DNA of 64,000 bases, taken from Butyricicoccus_A sp963620595 (GTDB taxonomy: Bacteria > Bacillota > Clostridia > Oscillospirales > Butyricicoccaceae). This document shows, one piece after another, positions 28,208 through 36,393 of this stretch (position 1 is its first letter; each line of letters opens with the position of its first letter). The stretch is taken from positions 26,071-90,070 of the forward strand of contig CAVFAY010000009.1 of NCBI GenBank assembly GCA_963620595.1, in the 5' to 3' direction. Under the pieces are notes generated by a model that was not told the origin of the DNA, searched no databases, and saw nothing but the letters and a program-made list of their open reading frames with translations. A program made the translations under genes and the position numbers.

Positions 28208-28663
28208 TTTACATCCTCCCGATTTTTTAGGAAATAATTCTAATTTTTCTTCAAACGGAATGTAGTTGAAATTCCATAGTAAGAATTAGATTTCTCAACA
28301 TCATTCAGAGCTATTGAACGTCAATTCGCATCAAATCATAATAATCTATAACTTTCTTTTTCATAACCTACTCATTCTATGCCCATATCTGAGCAAATAC
28401 GATGACATGATAGTCTCTTAATTATTCTAGAGAATTTTTAAAAACTCCAAATTATTGCTGAATTGAAAAATTTTCTTGGACAATCCCAGCCCATACCAGT
28501 TGAATATACAAACAAAGTTTGTATCACTGTCAATATTGCGCCGATAACTGAAATCTTTCTATAACTTATATGATCTTTCTGCCTTATGTGTACCTAGCCT
28601 AATTAGATTGTTACATCTGCCAAGATGTATCTCAATCTTATAAATTTTTTCAATTGATGCCTT
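28208..28663. other. Intergenic leader of the effector island
   Basis: No coding sequence seen. It contains the promoter/operator at 28505-28533 and, from about 28498 down to 28207, a long 5' untranslated leader. No known riboswitch was recognised. Confidence 0.55.
28505..28533 (-). promoter_or_regulatory. Promoter with embedded palindromic operator for the effector island
   Basis: TTGACA (28533-28528), 17-base spacer, TGTATA (28510-28505) on the minus strand. A perfect palindrome ATACAAAC-AAA-GTTTGTAT (28506-28524) fills most of the spacer and overlaps the -10 box. This is a classic arrangement for repression by a dimeric regulator. The regulator is unknown; the XRE protein at 10475-10996 is one candidate. 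Confidence 0.7.
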
Positions 28664-29443
28664 TTACGAATTACAGAAATATTTCTTATTTTTTATAAAC
28701 ACCCGTATAATAAATATCCAAATTACCACGGATATTACTTGACTGAAAGAAACGCCACATATTAATCCTCTTACAGTATCGCCTCTTTCAAACTCTAAGA
28801 TGAAACGACCAATACTATATAGCAATAAATATTTCAATAATATGTGTTCTTTTCTCCAGTCTTTCGTACATAACAAATAGAATAAATATAAAAACAAACA
28901 AAAATTAAATGCTGATTCTATCAACTGTATCGGGAGTCTCTGTTTTGTTATAATAACGCCATTTTCAATCGTTGTATATATAACCGCTAAAATCGAATTA
29001 TTTTGCTTTCCAAAACAACACCCGCCAAAAAAGCATCCAATTCGTGCAATAGCATGAAATAATGGTATTGTCACCGCTAGAACATCCAGCACGCAATAAT
29101 CTTTATCTTTTATCAGGTTTGAACGAATACAACATATATATGTAATTAACATTCCTATCAAGCCACCATAAAAAACTATTCCTGTTTTGAGAAATGTATC
29201 TATTGTTATCCTTTCATCTGCGCCTATAGCCCTAAACACACCAGATAAGCAACCAAATAATCTTGAGCATATCACTGAGCCTGCAACTGATATCATAAAT
29301 GCTTTCATATATGGCACCGGATCATAATTTTTAAACGATAGTAGAAGTAAATATGCACTAGTTGCAACAACAAACCCAATCAAGGCACAAAAGAAATAGG
29401 ATGGGATACCCCAAATACAATATCCAATGCTATTGAATTCCAT
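28664..29443 (-). CDS. Lgt-like prolipoprotein diacylglyceryl transferase homologue
   Basis: 259 residues with about seven membrane helices. The Lgt signature is visible in variant form: HAIARIGCFFGGCCFGK for the H-x-x-x-R-x-G catalytic loop, and the later GRFILEFERGD segment with the conserved Arg/Glu. Lgt attaches diacylglycerol to the lipobox cysteine of prolipoproteins. A second Lgt on a mobile element is unusual, and no lipoprotein gene is evident beside it. It lies upstream of, and is separate from, the effector operon promoter. It could modify a component of that system or be unrelated cargo. Confidence 0.78.
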   Translation of the reverse strand: MEFNSIGYCIWGIPSYFFCALIGFVVATSAYLLLLSFKNYDPVPYMKAFMISVAGSVICSRLFGCLSGVFRAIGADERITIDTFLKTGIVFYGGLIGMLITYICCIRSNLIKDKDYCVLDVLAVTIPLFHAIARIGCFFGGCCFGKQNNSILAVIYTTIENGVIITKQRLPIQLIESAFNFCLFLYLFYLLCTKDWRKEHILLKYLLLYSIGRFILEFERGDTVRGLICGVSFSQVISVVIWIFIIRVFIKNKKYFCNS

Positions 29444-29539
29444 ACGCCCTATTGTTTAACAATCCTCCATATCTTTTTCTTATCATTTGTACTCTTCTAG
29501 ATTTTTCATTGACCACATCATCATCCAAACCAGCATACA

Positions 29540-29854
29540 GAAGCCGAACTACACAAAATTGCAAACTTCCGCAAACGAAATTCGAATACCGGGTTGGTCG
29601 TGCTCTGGGTAAAGCTGCGCAGAAGCGGTTATAAGCGCTCCATTACCGGACTGTACCGCGTTTTGCGTCGTCAGGGTCAAATGGCTACTAAGCTGTCAAA
29701 TCCTAAATACATTCCAAAACCTTATGAACAGATGCACTTCCTAGGTAAAAGAGTTCAAATTGATGTGAAATTTGTTCCAGAAAGCTATATTGTTAGAGAT
29801 GTAAAAGGTGAAAAGTTCTACCAGCACACTGCAATCGATAAATTTTCTCTCTAG
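29540..29854 (+). pseudogene. DDE transposase (IS481/IS3-like), N-terminal fragment
   Basis: The frame encodes KLRRSGYKRSITGLYRVLRR, then PYEQMHFLGKRVQIDVKF with the first catalytic Asp and YQHTAIDKFS, and then stops. This is the front half of a recombinase-type DDE transposase. The matching C-terminal end of the same family lies at 42023-42256, 12 kb away. Confidence 0.7.
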
Positions 29855-29867
29855 CGGTATCTGGAGG

Positions 29868-30625
29868 CTTTTTAGGAGCACAGTTCTTATTCTCCCGCTA
29901 TCGAACCAAACGCTCTACCTTTCCTTTGATTTGAGGCTTTCTTACTTTGCAAACCTTAGAGATAAAGCCTATTTCTGTTGCAAAATTGGCAAATTGAGGA
30001 TTCCATATGACTCGTCCGGCTTCTCTGTGATCTACAACAGTCTTCATATTATCTGTTAGCACTTCTTTCGGAATATCTCCGAAATATTCAATGCATTAAT
30101 AATACAACATTCCATGCTACGTAAATCACATCTGCTCGTAAATTCAGCATATTTCATCCGAGAATAAGATAAAATCATTACAAATACCGGAACCTTATGT
30201 AGTTTTCCTGAAGTATCTGTATACTGACAGATTCCCCAGTCCATTTGTGTCTGTTGTCCGGGTTCGATTTCATGTCGCTGTACAGCTGGAATATGTTTTG
30301 ATGGGCGATATGGCCTTACATAATCTTTAAGAATTGTAATACTTCCCTCATATTCCTTTTCTCGAATGCGCTCCAATAATACGGTACAATTGTAAATTTC
30401 TTGTTTCATAAGCTGCTGCAGAAACGGTTTATACGGATCTAATTTAGAAGGTTTTGTTTTTCCTTTTAGACCGTGATGTTTCGCAGGATTCTTTATATAC
30501 TTTCTGGCAGTATTTTCTGCTACCCCAATCTCCTGCGAAATCCATTTTGCACTCTTGCCTTCTCTGGTGAAATCTTTTATCATGAGTATAAGCCCACTCC
30601 TTATCATTCGGACATCTCCCTTCAA
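29868..30625 (-). pseudogene. IS21 istA transposase, N-terminal fragment with frameshift
   Basis: From 30625 it encodes an HTH (AKWISQEIGVAENTARKYIK) and the start of the catalytic core with QMDWG. The frame shifts near 30060. It continues as EVLTDNMKTVVDHREAGR and FISKVCKVRKPQIKGKVERL, then stops near 29900. The rest of istA and istB are absent. Confidence 0.72.
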
Positions 30626-30948
30626 GTATTCGACGCACTTAAAGGATATCCGATTTTAAGGCGTGGGTTAATTTTTCCCTCCTTTTCTTCAATTATACCC
30701 AGTCGACTACAACTGCCTTGTTACTCCCAACAAACATGCCATTTCATCTTGAGAAATGCCGATGATTGCACGAATTCCTGGTTAAAGATTCCGTAAGTAT
30801 CTTCATTACATGTTCTTTATCAATTCTATTTATAACTTCATACAAACCATTCACATTTAGCCTTTCCAATCTTTCGCAGAGTATCAAACTCTAAGAAAAA
30901 GCGATAGATTCCCGTGAAATACAGGCACTTTATTGACTTTTAGACGGC
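30626..30948. other. Remnant DNA with an HTH fragment
   Basis: On the minus strand near 30705-30775 a frame reads GIRAIIGISQDEMACLLGVT then stops: a piece of an XRE-type HTH. Bases 30873-30892 carry a 20-bp sequence repeated in inverse orientation at 32284-32303. No intact gene. Confidence 0.45.
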
Positions 30949-32082
30949 TTATCTGACGGCAAAAAATTCAGAAAGCTTGTCCATATTTTTCTGTTTCAGT
31001 TCCATAGATGGATGCACATAGCGGTTCAGTGTGATACTGACATTAGCATGTCCTAGGATTTCACTAAGACTTTTCACGTCAAAACCTACTTCGATACATC
31101 TAGTAGCAAAGGTATGTCGGAGCGTGTGGAAATTCGCATTGCTTATATCACAGGTATCAAGAATCGACTTGTAACGATTCTGCATAGTACGCGGTTCAAT
31201 AAATTTATCTGTTTTCCCAGTAAGGACATATCCTTTTTTATCCTGATGCAATTCAAGAAAACCTCTCAGTATTTTTGCAATCGGAATTTCTCTTACAGAA
31301 CACTGGCTTTTCGGTTCTGATATCAGAATTTTTGTTTTCTTTGGCCCCTCAGGAGTCTGTATACGCTGCATGGTTCGGCGTATTCTTATCGTGTTTGACT
31401 CCAGTGAGACGTCCTCCCATCTAAGAGCACATAGCTCTCCGATACGAATTCCTGTGAACATACATACAAGGATTCCCAAGTCGGTGAAATCCATATCAGT
31501 TGTTATCTGTTTAAAAAGAAGTTGTTCTTCGATGTGGGATAAGATCCTCAATCGAGAGGGTTTCAGCTTCACAGACACATCCAATACTGTCCGGTCTGTT
31601 ATAAATTTCATCCGGCCAGCATATTTTATTACCGCTTTTATGATAGATAGAGTATCAGATACAGTTTTGCTAGATAACTCTTTACCGGATTTGCCACCAG
31701 ATATGAGCATTTCACTGCACATCTCGGAGACAGTCTCATAATCAATTGTGCTTATATTCTTCCCACCTATCCTAGGTGTAATTTGGCAGTTAAGAATATT
31801 TCTGTATTTAATCCAGGTAGATTCCTTGACTGATGATTTTATAGACATCAGCCATAGATATGAAACGTTAGAGAAGGAAGCATCTTTCTGTGATTCCATT
31901 GACGACTTATCTTCTTCCCAAACATACTCTGCCCGCTTCAGATTCAGTTTCTGCTTTACCTCGGAATAGCTTTTTGCATATACATATCCATAGATCGTCT
32001 TTTTGCCACCTCGACTCTTAATATATCTGCCTTCCCATCTGCCGTCCTTTCGTTTGTAGATATTCTCGCCTTTTCTCGGCAT
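30949..32082 (-). CDS. Tyrosine recombinase / phage-type integrase
   Basis: 377 residues. An N-terminal AP2-like DNA-binding segment (KRKDGRWEGRYIKSRGGKK) and SAM-like core-binding domain (70-170) precede the catalytic domain. The catalytic domain has Arg in TGIRIGELCALRWEDV, Lys near EPKSQCSVREIP, HTLRHTFATR, GHANVSITLNRY with the Tyr nucleophile. All catalytic residues are present. This is the Tn916/phage integrase type. It suggests that an ICE or prophage once inserted into the skin element. No excisionase or conjugation genes remain beside it. Confidence 0.88.
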   Translation of the reverse strand: MPRKGENIYKRKDGRWEGRYIKSRGGKKTIYGYVYAKSYSEVKQKLNLKRAEYVWEEDKSSMESQKDASFSNVSYLWLMSIKSSVKESTWIKYRNILNCQITPRIGGKNISTIDYETVSEMCSEMLISGGKSGKELSSKTVSDTLSIIKAVIKYAGRMKFITDRTVLDVSVKLKPSRLRILSHIEEQLLFKQITTDMDFTDLGILVCMFTGIRIGELCALRWEDVSLESNTIRIRRTMQRIQTPEGPKKTKILISEPKSQCSVREIPIAKILRGFLELHQDKKGYVLTGKTDKFIEPRTMQNRYKSILDTCDISNANFHTLRHTFATRCIEVGFDVKSLSEILGHANVSITLNRYVHPSMELKQKNMDKLSEFFAVR

Positions 32083-32192
32083 ATGATCACCTCCTGACTA
32101 TTATTTTGACGGTAAATCATATTAGAAGCTAGACATGACAAAAACAAAAGATTATTTTAGAAATATTATCTGTACAAGATACACTAAAATTA

Positions 32193-32310
32193 TAGAATAT
32201 ATTCTAATTGTATTGACAAAAAGAGAAGTAAACTGTAATATATAAATATATTCTATCGAAATAATGAGTTTTTGTGTATCCGCAGAGTTTGATACTCTGC
32301 GAATTTTTTC
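32193..32310 (+). promoter_or_regulatory. Consensus promoter followed closely by a terminator hairpin
   Basis: A perfect palindrome TAGAATATATTCTA (32193-32206) precedes TTGACA (32213-32218), 17 bases, TAATAT (32236-32241). About 40 bases after the expected start lies CGCAGAGT-TTGAT-ACTCTGCG (32281-32301) followed by AATTTTTTC. This would make a short RNA of about 60 nt or attenuate the downstream frame at 32374. Confidence 0.6.
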
Positions 32311-32373
32311 GTCGTCAATCTCTATTTGCATATCCTATAAGTCACTGTTAATAGATATCAAATCAAGCTATAG

Positions 32374-32601
32374 TTGCATAAAAATCATCCGGAATCCACT
32401 TGTATGTCCCTAATACCGAACCCATTCAAACACATCCAGCAAAAACGAGCACTAGACCCCAATTTTCCTAATGTAGGAAATGAACTGCCCCAGATTGTTC
32501 GGACAATACAATCTGAGAATAGTTTAATGTCTAGTATTTTAGTGAAATACAGTCATGAGTACGAAAAGCAGTGTGTTGAGCTATATAGAGAAGAAAAATG
32601 A
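32374..32601 (+). CDS. Short frame of unknown origin
   Basis: 75 residues, no family recognised. The last 24 residues (KYSHEYEKQCVELYREEK) resemble the first helix of IS3-type OrfA proteins, so it may be a truncated transposase start fused to other sequence. No good ribosome site. It lies downstream of the promoter/terminator at 32193-32310. Confidence 0.3.
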   Translation: MHKNHPESTCMSLIPNPFKHIQQKRALDPNFPNVGNELPQIVRTIQSENSLMSSILVKYSHEYEKQCVELYREEK

Positions 32602-32649
32602 TCAAAAACGCCATAGATATCTTACGAGATAAACAGCAGAACAAAGTAT

Positions 32650-33006
32650 GGACAGCAAATTTGAGTCAGTGTCCATAAAACTGGATATATAAGGTGTAAG
32701 ACCGACGTCCACTCGAAACATAATGTGGCGAGAACTATTTTTCCAGCGTTTTCAAAACGATTACATCTTATTACACACATCCGTATTCTTCCATGGGAGA
32801 CTGCAGAACGAACGCCATAATCAGATTTTCCGGTGTTACCTGCCAAAGCATACTTCCGCTGAGCGGTATTCGCCAGAACAATCCTGACTTTTGCAGATGA
32901 GATGAATGCGCTGCCGCGCAAATGTCTTGACTATCAGATACCTGAGATGTTATTTGATGCTCTTCTAGATCGAATGTATACGGCTGTCAAGAATCATACA
33001 GCTTAA
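32650..33006 (+). pseudogene. IS30-family transposase remnant
   Basis: Several frames carry pieces. The clearest is ADEMNALPRKCLDYQIPEML plus FDALLDRMY ending at TAA near 33006, the usual IS30 C-terminus (N-x-R-P-R-K-x-L-x-Y). Internal stops and shifts make it non-functional. Confidence 0.6.
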
Positions 33007-33067
33007 CCCGCTGCAAAGTGTTCAATCTGTTATTGCAATTTATAGACAAAGCATTTCAAAGCTTTTC

Positions 33068-33122
33068 GGAATTAAATTCCCAAAATGGAAAGGCGACACC
33101 TCGCAATCAGGTGCCGCCTTTC
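33068..33122. repeat. GGAATT-A-AATTCC palindrome (copy 2) with adjacent hairpin
   Basis: Palindrome at 33068-33080; hairpin AAAGGCG-A-CACCT / AGGTG-C-CGCCTTT at about 33090-33122. Bases 33123-33261 hold no gene. Confidence 0.6.
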
Positions 33123-33261
33123 AAAATAGTCTAATATTCTCTACGTTTTCTTCATCAATCACGAGTCTCGCAGTAGACAAAGAAAATTATTTGATTACTG
33201 TATCCCCCAAAAAGAAACTTTTCATATAGAAGCAGTGCCTGTGAAATCATTTCACGGCGTT

Positions 33262-33459
33262 TCACAAAGCAGCTCTGCTCTTTTCTATCACTGCAGCTAA
33301 TAACTTCTTCTTTTGCTCCATAGGGCATTGCAGTTGATTCATCGTATGATACACAATATCTGCGTGAACGCCCGCAACGCGCTGTGCCAATTCCCGTTTT
33401 CCCTCTTCTGTCTTTGGCGCGTGTACAATAATTTTAATCGGAACAGACTTTCGTCCCAT
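33262..33459 (-). CDS. Small hypothetical protein
   Basis: 65 residues, basic N-terminus (MGRKSVPIKIIVHAPKTEEG) followed by two helices. No family recognised. Ribosome site weak (GAGTGAG). Compact composition without low complexity suggests a real small gene of the mobile region. Confidence 0.5.
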   Translation of the reverse strand: MGRKSVPIKIIVHAPKTEEGKRELAQRVAGVHADIVYHTMNQLQCPMEQKKKLLAAVIEKSRAAL

Positions 33460-33541
33460 CTAACTCACTCGCTTTCATATAGTATGAAATTCTATGTGTC
33501 TTACATCAGAATCACTAACAATATGAAATTTTTTTGTAACT

Positions 33542-33589
33542 TGAAAAAAAGCAGGCAGATATAGGAATAAAACTCCCAAATCTGCCTAC
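33542..33589 (-). terminator. Terminator after the divergent tyrosine recombinase
   Basis: CAGGCAGAT (33552-33560) pairs with ATCTGCCT (33580-33587). The loop contains a GGAATAAAACTCCC variant of the dispersed palindrome. On the minus strand a T7 run follows. Very like the hairpin at 8722-8759 outside the element. Confidence 0.7.
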
Positions 33590-33634
33590 ATAATGTCTCT
33601 CGTATTATTTATGAAATTTTAGATACTCTTATTT

Positions 33635-34738
33635 CTAAATCATATAGTGTTTTACCGTAACCTCATTTCGCCAATGGCTTAATGCAAAAACGCTGACACA
33701 ACACAACGCCAATCTGTCATATTCAACCGGTCGATCGTGTAAAATTGCGGCTTCACGATTACTTGCTCTCAAACGGTAGATACCATCTGCCATTTCATTA
33801 ATAAATTCACGCTCTTTTGCCTTCATTTTTTGAAAATTTCCTTGTTTTTTTGCAGTAAGCCATGCTTTATTTCCTATCACGGGATCGGTAAATCGTCTCC
33901 ACAACTGCCTCCGCAATTCCGCTCTACCTTCCTGAGTGCTACAAATACGTGCATATCTCTCGTACTCTTTGCGAGCATGTTCTGCGCGAATACCATGCAA
34001 ATCCAAATTTTTATCAATCTCTGGGAATATTTTTTCATCTGCGCCTTTATCTTTAAAAAATTTATGTACTTCCATCAAATACTCCGGTGGAATTCGCTGA
34101 AACTGTGTCTTACCTCCTTTGTCCCTCAAAAACCTCACACAATATTCTCCCGATTCGTCTACCACAAGATCAGCTCCTGTCAGTCTACTATATGCACTTC
34201 TCCTGCCACCAACCATTTCTGCAAAGCGAATCATATCTTTATTGCATTCTTTTTCGTGTTGGTTGATGCTTCTGTTGCTTCGCCCCTGCGATTTTATCTT
34301 GTCCAATGCCGTACCAGCTGAAGCTATCCCATTCATCTCAATCCCAAGACCCATACAAACGTATGCGACCATCGTATGAATAGATGAAGGCTGATACGCA
34401 TCTTGTTTTCTTCGCAATGAAAATACCAATTTTTCTTGTGTTGAAATCGGACGTTGTAAAAATTTTGCCCACTCAACAACTGCATCTCGAGGTCTGCTTC
34501 TAACCTGTCGGTTCGTCCAGCCAGTCTGTTTACGCCACTCATCAAATTGCGCACATGCATAAATGGCACGATCTCGATAGGTGTGTGTTAACTGATGACG
34601 TTCTTTTTTCGCTCGCTGACGAATGCGATGCGTCATTTCAGATTTCAAGCTTCCTTGCTTTCGTGTCGGCAAGCCGCTTGCTTTTCTCTTTGCTTGTCTT
34701 TTTTCTCTATTTTTTGTTTTGCGTTCGTCTTTCGTCAT
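33635..34738 (-). CDS. Divergent tyrosine-recombinase-like protein
   Basis: 367 residues from ATG 34738 after GAGGAA. A very basic N-terminus (1-50) precedes a helical core-binding region. In the second half, features of a tyrosine recombinase can be traced: Arg in GGRRSAYSRLTGADLV, Lys in RDKGGKTQFQRIP, DLHGIRAEHARKEYERYA for the H-x-x-R box, LSHWRNEVTVKHYMI for the H/W box and terminal Tyr. Spacing is unusual and the overall similarity to standard integrases is low. It may be an integrase of another nested element or a replication/partition-related relative. Catalytic assignment is my reading, not a database match. Confidence 0.6.
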   Translation of the reverse strand: MTKDERKTKNREKRQAKRKASGLPTRKQGSLKSEMTHRIRQRAKKERHQLTHTYRDRAIYACAQFDEWRKQTGWTNRQVRSRPRDAVVEWAKFLQRPISTQEKLVFSLRRKQDAYQPSSIHTMVAYVCMGLGIEMNGIASAGTALDKIKSQGRSNRSINQHEKECNKDMIRFAEMVGGRRSAYSRLTGADLVVDESGEYCVRFLRDKGGKTQFQRIPPEYLMEVHKFFKDKGADEKIFPEIDKNLDLHGIRAEHARKEYERYARICSTQEGRAELRRQLWRRFTDPVIGNKAWLTAKKQGNFQKMKAKEREFINEMADGIYRLRASNREAAILHDRPVEYDRLALCCVSVFALSHWRNEVTVKHYMI

Positions 34739-34832
34739 ATAATTCTATTCCTCATTTTTTCAGGTATGTCACCTGCCCTCCCTAGCTGCTAAGCCTGGGA
34801 TCGTTAAACTAGCGTCACGGCAACTTTGAGGT

Positions 34833-35027
34833 CTACTCTGGCAGCCATGCCTCCACTATAGATAACTTTGCAATCAGCCATCTATACATGCTCGCAGATG
34901 TCTGCTTTTTCACACCATAAGTCCATTTCGATTCTCTGCGGACTTTGCAGAGCCAAACAGTGATTTCTTCTAATTGTAAAGCACGTCTTGCACACTTCAC
35001 ATCATCTCCTCCCATCGTAAGTCTCAT
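34833..35027 (-). CDS. Small hypothetical frame, doubtful
   Basis: 64 residues, basic, with Trp-rich helices (ITVWLCKVRRESKWTYGVKK). No family recognised and no clear ribosome site. It could be a remnant. Confidence 0.25.
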   Translation of the reverse strand: MRLTMGGDDVKCARRALQLEEITVWLCKVRRESKWTYGVKKQTSASMYRWLIAKLSIVEAWLPE

Positions 35028-35129
35028 CTATAATATGAAAAAACTCTTTGAAAAAATTTATCTATTCAAAGACTTAGCGGGTAATTCCACAGCTTTTGCC
35101 GTGAAATTACCCGCTTTTCTATAATATTT

Positions 35130-35555
35130 TCATACAACACATGTCCGTTTGTATGGCGATATCATTCCGCTTTTTCTATATCTCATAGGTGAAACACCTA
35201 CCAATTTAGAAAATCTTTGTGTAAAATAACTCTGCGTCTGATATCCTACTTGAAAAGCAATTTCTTGTATGGATAAATCTGTTTCTAACAATAGAGTCTG
35301 TGCCTCTCCAATTCTTCTATGTAACACATATTGAAAAGGAGAATACCCCGTGAGTGCCTTAAATACATGCGATAAGTAACTCCAACTAACTCTTAATTCT
35401 TCAGAAATTTGCTGCAATGAAATTTGTTCTGCATAATGCTGATCAAGATAGTTCTTCACTCGTTGCCCAATAATATCCTTTGAGAATCTTAGTATATTAT
35501 CTTTATTTTTGCCGGTCTCCATAACAGCTGTCACTTTGAACAAAAACACTCTCAA
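35130..35555 (-). CDS. AraC-type DNA-binding protein, truncated
   Basis: 141 residues containing only the C-terminal double-HTH of the AraC family (about 45-130: ISLQQISEELRVSWSYLSHVF ... IQEIAFQVGYQTQSYFTQRFSKLVGVSPMRYR in pieces). The N-terminal sensor domain is absent; the preceding residues come from unrelated sequence. It abuts, head to head, another truncated AraC domain on the plus strand. DNA binding is possible, but it is more likely a remnant than a regulator. Confidence 0.6.
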   Translation of the reverse strand: MRVFLFKVTAVMETGKNKDNILRFSKDIIGQRVKNYLDQHYAEQISLQQISEELRVSWSYLSHVFKALTGYSPFQYVLHRRIGEAQTLLLETDLSIQEIAFQVGYQTQSYFTQRFSKLVGVSPMRYRKSGMISPYKRTCVV

Positions 35556-35576
35556 TAAATTTTGACAAAGCTCTCT

Positions 35577-35887
35577 CTGCTCTATCAGTCCAACCGTATA
35601 CGGAAAATATTGCTCTTGATGAAATTGCCAATTTCATTCATATCAATCTATATTATCTATCACATATTTTCAAAAAAATCACGCATTATTCGCCTAAACA
35701 GTATATTCTCTGTCGTAAAATTGGTGAAATTCAAACTCTATTAATGAATTCTTCTCTCTCTGTTGCAGAAATAGGAGGGCAGGTTGGTATCTATAACGCC
35801 TGTCACCTAAATTCTATCTTCAAAAAATATGTGGGTATGACTCCCGGAGCATATCGTTCTGCATTTCATAACACTTCTTCAAACTAA
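35577..35887 (+). pseudogene. AraC-type C-terminal HTH fragment
   Basis: The frame reads IALDEIANFIHINLYYLSHI, then FKKITHYSPKQY, SVAEIGGQVGIYNACHLNSI and FKKYVGMTPGAYRS, ending at TAA 35887. No start codon or N-terminal domain. It is followed by a strong terminator. Confidence 0.65.
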
Positions 35888-35948
35888 AATTAGCGGATCA
35901 TTTTCCAACATGAAATGATCCGCTAATTTTTTCAGGAATTTAACTCCC
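35886..35948 (+). terminator. Terminator and GGAATTTAACTCCC palindrome variant (copy 3)
   Basis: Perfect 18-bp stem (35886-35903 with 35913-35930) followed by T6, then the palindrome variant at 35935-35948. Ends the AraC fragment transcript. Confidence 0.8.
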
Positions 35949-36035
35949 AAATTTTGTTTTATTCTGACGCAAAAAATTTCATATTTTAGGCAGAGAGAAC
36001 CTCTCTCAACGCTATCAAAGAAAGGAGGCTTTTTT

Positions 36036-36353
36036 ATGAACGTCGTTTTGAGCGTAACTGGAAGCATGATCACGGATCGTCGTTTCATCAATGGTCGTAT
36101 GAACATTCAAACTCCTGATTCACTGAGTCAAATCGATTTTTGTGTGAATATTCGCGATTTTGTAAATGTTTATGTCTATGACCTGACTGAGACTTTTGAT
36201 ACACTGCGCCCGGATTTCGTCGAAGTAATCAATGCATATGCAACAATGTTTTGGGTAAACTATTTTTTCCCTGATGGAGATGAAGCCGATAGATATGAAA
36301 TCGAATATGAAAAACAACTGAAAGATCTCATGAATCAACTCATCCAGCTTTAA
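36036..36353 (+). CDS. Hypothetical 105-residue protein
   Basis: No family recognised. The start is well supported: AAAGGAGG eight bases before ATG 36036. Beta-rich first half (NVVLSVTGSMITDRRF, IDFCVNIRDFVNVYVYDL) and acidic helical C-terminus (DEADRYEIEYEKQLKDLM). It sits between two strong terminators as a single-gene unit, which suggests an expressed gene. Compact single-gene units next to restriction-modification genes are often defence or anti-defence cargo; that is only a guess. Confidence 0.6.
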   Translation: MNVVLSVTGSMITDRRFINGRMNIQTPDSLSQIDFCVNIRDFVNVYVYDLTETFDTLRPDFVEVINAYATMFWVNYFFPDGDEADRYEIEYEKQLKDLMNQLIQL

Positions 36354-36366
36354 AAGCAACTAGTAG

Positions 36367-36393
36367 AAGAGCTCAGGAAATTCCTGAGCTCTT
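36367..36393. terminator. Bidirectional terminator
   Basis: Perfect palindrome GAGCTCAGGAA-A-TTCCTGAGCTC with flanking AAGA/TCTTTC. It serves the 105-residue gene (plus) and the specificity-subunit gene (minus), whose last codons begin at 36394. Confidence 0.75.

Noticed and set aside
29868..30625. Functional IS21
   Set aside because: istA is frameshifted and truncated and no istB accompanies it; the other IS21 pieces are elsewhere and in the opposite orientation.
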